A DNA stretch of 64,000 bases from Rhizophagus irregularis (lineage: Eukaryota; Glomeromycota; Glomeromycetes; Glomerales; Glomeraceae). Under the pieces are notes generated by a model. It was not told the origin of the DNA and ran no database searches. It was given only the letters and a program-made list of their open reading frames with translations. Of this stretch, positions 13,190-25,529 are shown piece after piece. The stretch covers positions 1,364,001 to 1,428,000 of the forward strand of contig NC_089436.1 in the NCBI RefSeq assembly GCF_026210795.1, in the 5' to 3' direction. The position numbers and the translations under genes were made by a program. Numbering within the stretch: the first letter of the stretch is position 1; each line of letters opens with the position of its first letter.

Positions 13190-14340
13190 TTATTATAATT
13201 CAAATTTATACAGCAATTACATATGTTCTTCCAAATCCCATCCGCAAACACTCCCCTCCAGAATTCAATAGCTTCATCTACTTTATTTGAAGTATTTATA
13301 TTAGCTTCAAGTACTTGATTCTCATTTAAGCGAATGTAAATGGATTGAACAAGCGTAAATAAGTCATCTTAAAACTTAACAATTGGTCGCTCAGCTTTTA
13401 TAGCTTCCATCAATTGTAATGAGTGAAATGGCAATGCCAGACCACAGAAATTCCAATTCTGAAATTTATAAACAAATTAGTAATAATATAAATCATAACT
13501 GACTTCCAGAAGAACACTTACATTTCCTGCACACAAACTACACCTAAAATCAGCTAAGATAAGCCTGCCATTGTAAATAAGAATATTATTCAATCGTACA
13601 TCGCCATGTACTATATTATTTTGATGACATATCCACAACATCCCCCAGTTTTGACACAGGCTCGTGAGATTCTTTGAAGTTTGAACAATCCAATTGCTTG
13701 TGGTTGTAACATTAACGCAGTGTTTGATGATTTGACGAGCTTTATAATTCTCTCGTCAGTAGTATGGCTTTGAAGCTTATTTAATATTTATATTTCATTT
13801 TCACATTTCTAATAACTTTGACAATGGAGTTTATATCACCAATGACACAAATGTGGTAGAATTTGATGTAGATGCAATCAAGTCTCTAATTGTGCACCCA
13901 GTCCTGAAAGTCATAAAATTACAAAATTAAAAAGTGCATACTGCAGAGATGATATTAGGTCATCAAAATACCTGACATGGGATGGCAATATATCAAACTG
14001 AGAAGTGCTTGTAAATACTTTGTAGTTATTTGGTTGCTAAGGCTTATTTGGTCAGAAAATGATATCTTGTATGGTGTTTTACTTTCTTCACTACAATCAG
14101 TTAGGAACCCTGTAATTTCCTTTATTGCTTCAGTGTTAGAGTAGCATAATGTAAAACTTGTCCCGATAAGTAGAATTGAAGCAAGAACCTAAAGGTTTTA
14201 TTTCTCCTATAACTTCTACTGTATGTGATGTTAGCACAAATATATGGAGCTTTTCCATCAAGAAATTTTTTCCCAGCTATGACATAGTTATTATCTAATT
14301 GCGTAAGTGGGACACTATTGACATTTGATATTTCAGGCAT
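13190..14340 (-). pseudogene. Decayed atypical kinase gene with a nuclease-like N-terminal part (Crinkler-like architecture)
   Basis: Minus-strand blocks in order are these. An N-terminal part (from 14340) has MPEISNVNSVPLTQLDNNYV, then FLDGKAPYICANI and a stretch VEVIGEIKPLG whose E-I-K resembles a PD-(D/E)XK catalytic strand. A middle block follows with ESKTPYKISFSDQISLSN and YLQALLSLIYCHP. A kinase-like block then has WGMLWICHQNNIVHGDVRLN and LILADFRCSLC, where HGDVRLNN replaces the usual HRDLKxxN and ADF replaces DFG. The C-lobe block ends with EAIEFWRGVFADGIWKNI. Nuclease-like plus kinase-like domains in one protein match the architecture described for Crinkler-type effectors, but this assignment rests on motifs only. 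The copy is a fossil with roughly three to five breaks. Confidence 0.55.
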
Positions 14341-14867
14341 ACCCTTTGATAATACCCTTAAGTTTGTAATTTTTCACACTCTTTATCATCGGCCAGCGGT
14401 CGGCGGTGTATCAATTGAAAGGTCACGTCTGGAGAGTTAACCATAATACTCTAACACGTGTCGGGTTATATACTTTCCACAAGCGAGAAAGGCTGTAGGT
14501 AGTTGCATCAAAAAGAGTTTGAAAATGACATCTCTTATTTTTTCTTTTTCGTATTTAATTCCATTACAAGTCTCTTTCGTTTTCTATGAGACAATGTTCA
14601 CGTCAAAAAGAAATTGGCTTACCTCTTGATTTGACATATCCGATATATCCCCTCAAGTAGTCAACTTTTTCTTTATTTTCTGTTATTGTTGAAAGAACTT
14701 TCTCTACTTTATTTGCGTCTTTTTGGTTAAAAAAATGCATAGCAGAAATATCGATCCAATACACAATATGACTAATATGAATTAACTTTTTTGTTGAATT
14801 ATTGCATCAACAGATATCTGATATTGAATTTTTTTTTGAACAAGTGCTAGAGAAATAAGAGAAACAT

Positions 14868-15765
14868 ATGAAATGCGAGTCCCAGCATCATATTTATTTC
14901 TTTGCTCTCTCACATTTTCGAAAAATATCTATAACTAATTTATTTCTCTATAGCTAACTACGAGATTCTCGGCCTTTTCAACAATAGATATTCGAAATAA
15001 ATAATCCACCCATATATACAGAATGTTTGCCCATTTATATCACTCGCATAAATTATAAAGAAACTATCGATTTTAGCCAATTTCCGCAAGAGAACTTCCC
15101 AGAGATTAAGTAATTTCAAAACTACTGCGTAAATTCTGGAGATTAGCAATGAGTTAAAGAAAATAAGCGATGCAATATTTCTCGATTAAACTTACCAATT
15201 TACTTAATTTTCATAATATTCCAATCCACCTCATATACAAGGAATCGATTACTTAATTTCTTCTGCACTACGACACTGCGCAGAATTCTGCACGTGAAGA
15301 CTTTTGCTGTGCCGTTGCATGTGACGAGTTTCATGTGAATAATTTCACTGCGCGTGATGATAGTCTGAGATTTTCTCGGCATGCCGATATATAACAAGAA
15401 GGTAAAATGTCCGTTTTTATTTTGGAACATCTATAGGAAGATTGATTAACATCGTGATGACAAGTTTCAAGAAGCTAGCCGAACAATAAACCATCTTACC
15501 TTATTATTACTTTGCAGAATATACGAGTTCATTTGATTAATGATATTGATGATGTACAGTAAATAATGGTAAGCTAGATTGGTTTAATTAGTTAGTTTTG
15601 TTTGATTTTTATTTTACTTGCATGAGGTAGACAAAAGGATTCGTTAACCGGGACATCACCTTTTTATACAATTTGGAGGATCGACCTTTTGGGAAAAATT
15701 ACATTAATATGATCGCATCACGAAAATCTGATCAACGGCATCCCTTAATTTAACAATAAAGAATT
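14868..15765 (+). repeat. Dispersed 0.9-kb repeat, copy 1 of 2
   Basis: It begins near AAATGCGAGTCCCAGCATCA and ends near ATCTGATCAACGGC followed by CTTAATTTAACAATA. A diverged second copy in the same orientation is at 57298-58226. Shared landmarks in order are TTTCGAAATAAAT, ATTTTCTCGGCA, ATGCCGATATATAA, TTTGGAACATCTA, AAGAAGCTAGCCGA, CGGGACATCACCTTTTTATA and ATCACGAAAATCTGATCAAC. The ends could be read as TG...CA, as in a solo LTR, but I found no matching target duplication, so the class is left open. Confidence 0.75.
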
Positions 15766-16917
15766 ACGTATCCAACGCCGATGTTTTATATTATGTATAT
15801 AAAATGATGTATTAATTTACTTTTCAACAACTTGAACTTTGTTCTATTTGTAAATATGAATAAAAACTATCATTTGTAGTGATCTTGAGTTTTAACTGAA
15901 GTTAATAATAAACCTTCGATAGTCTAGGCGATTGAAATTCATCTTTGTCCAATTTTATGACATCTTGTGAAATAGAAGTATTTTATGCGAAACTCCGTCT
16001 TAATAACCTATTCCAAATAATAATTTCATCCAAATCCAAATTATCCCGTTTTAAAAGCAACTCCAGAATAAAATACAATTTTAGCTTCTTGAAAAATTTT
16101 CTCAAACATTAATTAAAATAATTCCACAAATCCATAAGTAAATTACTTATGTTGATAAGTTGTTCAAGAATTTCTATTCTGTTGCAAAAAACTCACAATC
16201 ACACCTTTTTTAATGTACAATATCCATATTATCGTACGGCTAATGCAGATCATGCTTTATTTTGTTTATTATTAATAGACTTATTCTTTCAAAGTATCTA
16301 TGAATAATACAAGAGATTAGAGTGAGATTGGATATTAAGTTCATTTACTGCAATTAAGAACTGGAATATTTCAGAACTTTGTAGTTTTTTCAAATCAATA
16401 AAATTTACACTATAGGTATTAGTTACCGAAGTCCATTTTGTTTAACTCGTATTACAAAACTACTTGATCGAAATGTCATATTACCGAAAGTTACTTGATC
16501 GAAATGCCAATTTGCCAAAATCCATTTTACTGGAGGAATATTTTATCAAAATACGAAAATTAATTTTTTTAATGAAATAAAAATGAATTTTAATTATATG
16601 AAAATGATCCGAGTCATTTGAATTTCAAGAATCAAAAAAGCGCTTTCTTTAGTTATTATTGAAAAATACAATAACTAGAAGACAGATCGGTATCCTGTTG
16701 ATTTGTTAATTGTTAATTGCATCGGGAATTGATATTGTCACGAGGTATCGCATGTGAACATTACCACCATTATATGCGCAAATTATCCGATCCGCAGATC
16801 TGATTATCAATATGATTCGCGGTTCCAGATTAATAACAAAATTGGGATTCAAATCGGGATCTGAATCAAATTTATAAGGATCGGATCACATTTTTATGTT
16901 TTCATCAGAGTTTTTTT
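15766..16917. other. No gene seen; short local repeat near 16460
   Basis: AT-rich. The phrase ACTTGATCGAAATG occurs twice 34 bp apart at about 16463 and 16493, each followed by a similar run (CATATTACCGAAA, CCAATTTGCCAAAA). It looks like a short tandem duplication or the edge of an old MITE. Confidence 0.4.
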
Positions 16918-17187
16918 TTATTACACTAGATATAGCGAACTTTTATAGTAAAACACTCCGTATCCTATCATTTTGATATACCTGCTTTCCCAAAGTTTTT
17001 CACCCACGTGACTTGCATAATTTATCGCCCTGTGCACGTTTAAGTATTCTGAGACGAATTTCTTAGTGTCACCTATGATCATGTGAATAAAATTTTATTT
17101 GTGCTTACCTAACAGTTCGGTTTATATAATAACATTATGTAGTGAACTCACTCTATACGGAGAGTTCATTATATCTAGTGGCGATTG
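16918..17187. mobile_element. Degenerate pogo/Tigger-like MITE
   Basis: The right end reads GAGTTCATTATATCTAGTGG followed by CGATTG and then TA, matching the pogo-type terminus CAGTCGCCNCTGGATATAACG in inverted form. A weaker left end, ACACTAGATATAGCGAAC, lies about 270 bp upstream. The family is known to insert at TA. The left terminus has lost its outermost bases, so the boundary is approximate. Two overlapping frames of about 65 codons inside are not taken as genes. Confidence 0.45.
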
Positions 17188-17543
17188 TACCAGAAAACAA
17201 TGTATGGAAGAATCCACAACAGTTCAGAAATCAATCCACACTTGGACTACATATTTCCATCAGAACTCCTGGTTTATCTGGTTTATGCATGAACTTGTTG
17301 AAACTTGATTATCCCAGAATACAAATATAGTTGAGGCATTCCGCTAATGGAATGAATACATTGATTGGAAGAGCACATATTAATGTTTACAATTATAGAA
17401 GAAAAAATTAATTTACTTCATATTTCTAATTATATAGCAGAAAAATAACAAAAATAAATATTCTTAATAATATTTTTAAAATTTTAAATAAAAAAGGTAC
17501 TTGGTATAATCCCTCTTGTAATACAAATAAATAAATATTATAA

Positions 17544-17714
17544 TTTTAGCATACTTTCTCTTATTGCCAATATTAGAAGGCAAATCCAGTATTTAATTCC
17601 TATCATTGTATTACTAGAATTTGATTCTCTGTTGAATTCCATATTTAGAAAAACAGAAAAACAAAAACTCTCCGTAGTAATAGATCGTCATCATATGATT
17701 GTTTTCATTCGGAG
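17544..17714 (+). repeat. Dispersed repeat, copy 2 of 2
   Basis: Matches 12042-12222 from TTTAGCATACTTTCTC through CATTCGGAG, lacking a ~19-bp internal segment found in the other copy. It is flanked by AT-rich DNA of no visible function. Confidence 0.8.
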
Positions 17715-18287
17715 CGGAATAAATGTTTTGAGCGTAAAATGGTGAATACACTGTACTGTACATATTTATATTCATAAAATGGAAATTGTAATGATTTGAT
17801 GAATTAGCGTTAAAAGAATTAGGAAACGATCAGGTTTTCAATCCAAGTAAAATTCGACAAATGTTTATAAATAGTGCTACAGTAATGAATTATTTTTAAA
17901 ACTAGGAAAACGGTAACCGTTAAAATCTGTCACTCATGAACTTTTTTTATTACAACATTAAATAAAAAAAATTGATTACGACAATAGCAAATTATCAGTG
18001 TTACAAAAAAAGGAATATGATTGAATAAAACATATAGAAAATCATCGTTTAAATTTGGATGTTAAAAAATTTCTTCAACGTGCTAACCCTAAGAACAATA
18101 ATTCAAAATCAAATAGTCTAAAAATTAGATATACCAAATTATTTATTTAGTTATAAAATCAATTTAATAAATAACGAATCGATTTGTGACTTACGTAGTA
18201 TGTAATTACTATTTGTTGCTGACTTAGCCAAGTTTTTTAAAAAACTTGTTGTCACCTGATCACCACGTTGAGGTGCAGCAACATTGA
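17715..18287. other. No gene seen; left flank of the minisatellite
   Basis: AT-rich until about 18180, then more mixed sequence with a small palindromic patch (CAAGTTTTTTAAAAAACTTG, 18230-18249) and GATCACC/GGTG complementarity before the purine array begins. Confidence 0.4.
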
Positions 18288-19385
18288 TCAGGGGGGAAAG
18301 GGGAGATACGAAAGGGAAAGGGGAGATACGAAAGGGAAGGGGAGAACGAAGGGAAAGGGGAGATACGAAAGGGAAAGGGGAGAACGAAAGGGAAAGGGGA
18401 GATACGAAAGGGAAAGGGGAGATACGAAAGGGAAAGGGGAGATACGAAAGGGAAAGGGGAGAACGAAAGGGAAAGGGGAGATACGAAAAGGAAAGGGGAG
18501 ATACGAAAGGGAAAGGGGAGATACGAAAAGGAAAGGGGGAGATACGAAAGGGAAGGAGATACGAAAGGGAAAGGGGAGATACGAAAGGGAAAGGGAGATA
18601 CGAAAGGGAAGGAGATACGAAAGGGAAAGGGGAGATACGAAAGAGAAGGGGAGAACGAAGGGAAAGGGGAGATACGAAAGGGAAGGGAAAGGGGAGATAC
18701 GAAAGGGAAAGGGGAGATACGAAAGGGGAAAGGGGAGATACGAAAGGGAAAGGGGAGATACGAAAGGGGAAAGGGGAGATACGAAAGGGAAAGGGGAGAT
18801 ACGAAAGGGGAAAGGGGAAATACGAAAGGGAAAGGGAGATACGAAAGGGAAAGGGGAGATACGAAAGGGAAAGGGGAGATACGAAAGGGGAGAGAAAGGG
18901 GAGATACGAAAGGGAAAGGAGGAGATACGAAAGGGAAGGGGAGAACGAAGGAAAAGGGGAGATACGAAAGGGAAAGGGGAGAACGAAAGGGAAAGGGGAG
19001 AACGAAAGGGAAAGGGGAGATACGAAAAGGAAAGGGGAGATACGAAAGGGAAAGGGGAGATACGAAAAGGAAAGGGGGAGATACGAAAGGGAAGGGGAGA
19101 ACGAAGGGAAAGGGGAGATACGAAAGGGAAGGGAAAGGGGAGATACGAAAGGGAAAGGGGAGATACGAAAGGGAAAGGGGAGATACGAAAGGGAAAGGGG
19201 AGATATGAAAGGGAAAGGGGAGATACGAAAGGGAAAGGGGAGATACGAAAGGGAAGGGGAGAACGAAGGGAAAGGGGAGAACGAAGGGAAAGGGGAGATA
19301 CGAAAGGGAAAGGGGAGATACGAAAGGGAAAGGGGAGAACGAAAGGGAAGGGGAAAGGGAGAACGAAGGGAAAGGGGAAAGAGCA
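18288..19385 (+). repeat. Purine-strand minisatellite, 20-bp unit, about 55 copies
   Basis: The consensus unit is ggggagatacgaaagggaaa. Variants are shortened (ggggagaacgaagggaaa), carry an extra G, or have an A-for-G change, and groups of variant units recur in the same order, which suggests higher-order duplication. One strand is almost pure purine apart from one T and one C per unit. Because the unit has no stop codon in any phase on either strand, several frames stay open for 390-480 codons on both strands. These Arg/Glu/Gly/Lys-rich or Ser/Pro/Phe-rich translations are artefacts of composition. 20 bp is not a multiple of three, so each translation repeats every 60 bp. Mirror-symmetric purine tracts of this kind can form triplex (H-DNA) structures. 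Confidence 0.9.
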
Positions 19386-20577
19386 AGGAAATACACAAAC
19401 ATATACACCACCCACATACAAACCCACATACAAACCTACACACAAAACAACCCATATACCTAAAGGAAGACGCAAAGAAAAGGGGGCTAAGAATAAAGAG
19501 AAGACCTAGACAGAGAAAAGACAGACCTAAAAAAAAGAAGACAAAGAAAAAAGAAAAAAAAGACATATTTATATTATTTAAATATATACTCATGAGTCAT
19601 GAGTCAATGAGTCATGACAAAACCCACATCAAGATTACGGTACGTGTTACACGTCATAAGGATTAAGGAATTATTAATTTTTTTTTTTTTCGCGTAAGTA
19701 GCTACTGTATTATAAATCATATGAGTAATTATATTTATTAAGTCACGTGGTTAAAATTTGCTATGCTATATTTAATACTAAAGACTCTAATATATTTTAA
19801 TAAAATTTAAATTTTGCAAATAAAAAAAAACTTATCATAATGATCTTTATTTTTTATATAAATTACAATTTATTAAATCAATGTAACCACTTCTCAAAGA
19901 AAATACTAAATTAAAGTGTCCAAATGTCCCTAAAAAGAGAGAGAGAGGTGCTTTAAAATGTATCTCAAAGAAAAAGTCGAAGTTTTTTTTAAAATAAAAG
20001 GGCTAAAGAGAAATTAAGTGAGAGAGTGAAAGAACAAATCAGCGAGACTATGATATCGCGCCACTGTCATGTGGTGAACGGGATAAACCTCCTGGAACAG
20101 GTTAAGATTCCCATCTTTAAAAAGGCAAAAATCTCAGAAATATGTTATTGTACGATAAATGATTGTTCATACCACCTTGCTCCGACCGGGAATTAACTTC
20201 GTCTTGTCCAGACTATGCAAAGCAACAGGCCACCTGACATCTACTTCTATATTAATACAATATAAATTGTTTTAACCAGAGAGTTCGTTATATCGAGTTC
20301 TGATCGTATTTAATATTTATAGGTATATTGTTTTTTTGTTCTCTCCAAAATAAAAAGAAAACCTAGAAAAAAAAAATCTCATCGCATACCAAGTGAAATC
20401 CCACAGAAATCTTGACTTTTCAAAATAAAATTTACTCTCTTAAAATCAATTCTTTACTTACATCACGCGTTCTACGAATAATTATCACTAACTGAATTTG
20501 TTGTATTACAGTCTTGGCTAATTCAAGTTTCAGTGGCTTAGATAACCAAATCTGTTTATTTCCGAAAAAAAGAGAGA
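19386..20577. other. No gene seen; purine/ACA-rich right flank, then AT-rich DNA
   Basis: 19390-19560 continues strand-biased (ACAC and purine runs), including ACATACAAACC repeats. Around 19590 TGAGTCA occurs twice in GAGTCATGAGTCAATGAGTC. 20267-20300 contains GAGAGTTCGTTATATCGAG, one end of a pogo-like element without a clear partner. No credible gene. Confidence 0.4.
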
Positions 20578-21445
20578 TATGCAACTTGAAGCTTCGAATA
20601 CTGTTATACCAGACATTGAAGGTACGAGTTATTTTGTATCAGTAGTGTTCTCAGAAAACCCAGCAGTACTTAATAATTTTACTCACCATTCCAAACTCGT
20701 ATGTTCAACCTAATATCAATAGCGAAATGCTTTAACGAAATCTAAAATTTTGTGTTGCAAATGTAGAAGGGCTCACAGATAATAAAGTTCAAACATTCTT
20801 TAAGTTACATAAGTTGTGTTTACTACGTATTGTTGGACTGAATAAGTGACCCTTTAGCCTCAATTGTACTTATTTATCATGAACAGAAGTTGTTAAGTTA
20901 TATTTCAAAACTCAGCAATCATCCCTATGCAAACTATTGCTTGAACAGAATCATTACGTGTCATTAGATCCCGAATTTGTCATAAATATTGAAGACGCGA
21001 ATGTGGAAGACTTTTTTATTATGTTTACCATTTGATAGGTTATTATTGTTTTTGACATAAGAAACTTTTTTAAAAGAACGAAAGCCTGAATAATATTATA
21101 TCAAGCAATAGACTTGGAGAAACACAGGTCGCTCCAGAGATTCTCGTCTGGGTTAGTGAGAATATATGTTCCTTTGGCAAACGGAAACATACAGATCAAA
21201 AACTTTTGGTCATTCGTGTAATCTCTACATATTTTACATTTATAATTTATAAAACAGAGATTCCATGCAGAGTATTTGAAGGAACTTGAAAACGGCCTAC
21301 CGCAAGAGCAGTCAGTTAAAATTCAAAAAATGGCCGGCTGATTTACAATCTTGCAGGACAAAATGGAAATGAGACGAGCAGTGTTGATAAGCATTAGCTT
21401 AAATTCGTGCATCACTTTTACAAGGGATAATTAATTTAGTCGTAC
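20578..21445 (+). pseudogene. Fragments of an unrecognised multi-exon gene
   Basis: Several in-order blocks have real protein character with splice-like borders. An ATG at 20578 gives MQLEASNTVIPDIEG before a GTACGA donor. About 20770 gives GLTDNKVQTFFKLHK after a TAG acceptor. About 20885-21015 gives TEVVKLYFKTQQSSLCKLLL, then EFVINIEDANVEDFF. About 21110-21210 gives SNRLGETQVAPEILVWVSEN, then FGKRKHTDQKLL before GTCATT. About 21262-21430 gives HAEYLKELENGLPQEQSVKI and MEMRRAVLISISLNSCITF. The last block is broken by one TGA and the whole could not be threaded into one phase-consistent model, so I treat it as a likely pseudogene. No family is recognised. Confidence 0.4.
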
Positions 21446-22876
21446 TTGGGAGCATTTTTGTATGTTACATCATTATGAAACTAAACTTTTTACGTTATTA
21501 TTGTTCTTATTCAAAATCGAATGAATGACCTTATTAATACAATTTTATTCCAAGTGTATCTAAATATATATTTTTATTTTGCGCTAAAATAGTGACATCC
21601 GGCAGTGTTATAAATTCAAAAAATTCTTATACGCGCAAAGCGCATATCATTAATAAAATTCATATGCGCAACCTACTAATTTCATATGCGCTTTATATAT
21701 TAGAATAGGCGCTACTAAGAAAAATGCCGCCTAATATTTTCAACGAAATACGCGGGAAATAAAAGTAATGTACGCTGCGCCTACTGCGCACTGGACTGAC
21801 ATGCATATTGTTTGTTTATTTCTAATTATAATATGGTATATATATATATGTCTTTAATCTGCAATTACAAATATACAAATAGAAAAGAATTATAAATCAT
21901 TCTTTACAAATCATATTACACAATTATTATATTTTTTATTTAAAATTAATATTTATTTTTAGTAAAATTGAAGAACTTATACGTTCAAACTGCATCTCTT
22001 TTATTAGTAATAAAAATCGAAAATCTTAGATTTTTCAGTTGAAAGGTAAACTGAATACTCATAATACCGAATATAATATTCACAATAATTTATTCAGCTC
22101 ATATCATAAATAAATATCAATCGCCCTAATATCAATCTAAATATAATGTTATAATATCGATCTATTCGATATTTAACTTGATGTAGTTATACTTCATTTG
22201 GAAAAACGTTTTTGAAACGAATGACTTGAAACCTAAATTGGATTACGGATGGCATAATTAAATTTTCTAAACTTGATTGATTGGATATTAATCGAATACA
22301 ATAAGTACATCGTCGTATACTTTCTTTATATTTTCTACCTCAGGAAATAAAGAAAAAATCGAAAGGTTTTAGCACTAAAAAAATCAAATTCTTTAAAAAC
22401 AAATCACAAAATAAATTTTTTTTTATTATTTTTAACAAAAATTTGATTTTAACGAATTAATTATCACAAAAAAAACTTGTTCAATTATGTTCCTGAGATA
22501 TCGACTGTCCGTTAAGTAGTACTTTGAATTTGATTGTAATTCACTTTATAATAAAATATGAATCTTAATACAGAATCAACTCGAAAGACTTATGCAATCA
22601 AAATATAGGATAACAAAAAAAAAATTATTTTTTTATTTAAATAATTTCCGTAATATGTGTGGTATCATTATTCCAATAATAAATACCGCATTTTTTCTTG
22701 TGGATAATAAATATCAGTTATCTCCTACAAGAATGGAATGTATTATACTGTACTTTAATAATTTGTTTGTGAACATGCACACCCATCACGATTAACATTA
22801 AAGGCATACGGATGAATTATTATATTATGTAAGGATAAATACTATATTAATGGTTAGAATAATTCCGAAAATGAAT

Positions 22877-23113
22877 CAATAAATTGATAAATGGCGAGAT
22901 ATTAATTTATCATTTAACAATCAAGCCTGTGGTACATGACTCAGCTATTTATATATAAACCGTATTGAAAAAGCTATATACAGTCTACCGATTGAAGAAC
23001 AGCATTTTTTCTAGAAAATTAGTTAATAAATTGTTAAAAATGACGAGATATTAAGTTATCATTATAACAATCAAGCTCGTGGTTGACTTAAAACCTATTT
23101 ATACATAAACCTT
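22877..23113 (+). repeat. Direct duplication upstream of the MET2-type gene
   Basis: A ~87-bp segment (22877-22963: AATAAATTGATAAATGGCG through TATATATAAACC) is repeated with about 15% divergence at 23024-23113 (AATAAATTGTTAAAAATGACG through TATACATAAACC). The second copy ends about 230 bp before the MET2-type start codon, so the duplication lies in the probable promoter region. No known operator motif stands out. Confidence 0.7.
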
Positions 23114-23344
23114 TGTTTATGGTCATTTATCCGTCATCTATTTGAAGTAAACTGGTTGAAATTACCCAATTTACTTTAAATTTAGACTAAACTATTTTAT
23201 TAATAATTATAGTTCGCAAATCGTAGCAACGTGCTACAAGATTATGTAAATTATTTTACACAAACGTATGTCGATCATCTAATAAGATATAAGTGCAAAA
23301 AAAAAGTTGATCCAACATCATCAAAAAAACTCTCTTTCTTCAAC

Positions 23345-25193
<1,849 letters not shown>

Positions 25194-25529
25194 TGATGAT
25201 TTTTTATTTTCAACTTGAAAATTAAAATTAAGAACGATAGATACAATATTTTAGTTATCTCTATATTAATTTTATTAGAAAATTTAGTTATTTTCATTTT
25301 AATTATTTTAGTGATAACAAAAATATTAACAACATTATTTTATTCATTATAGTTTTTATCTTTTTCAATATAAATTCGAAATTAAAATAGTTCTTTCAAA
25401 CATTTATATATATAAACACAATTTTTAGAATAAAACAAATTAAACATTATCAAGCATTTTATCCTCTTTTTTTTATTTTATTAAACATTTCTGTCTTTTT
25501 TTTTTTAAAAAAAAAATTTCGTTCATTTA

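Noticed and set aside
18151-19666. Very long reading frames (389-480 codons) on both strands over the purine minisatellite
   Set aside because: The 20-bp unit lacks stops in every phase. The frames are open on both strands at once, and the products are simple R/E/G/K or S/P/F/L repeats.
22592-22795. 67-codon + strand frame
   Set aside because: Low-complexity start (poly-Lys codons), no homologous feel, no splice context.
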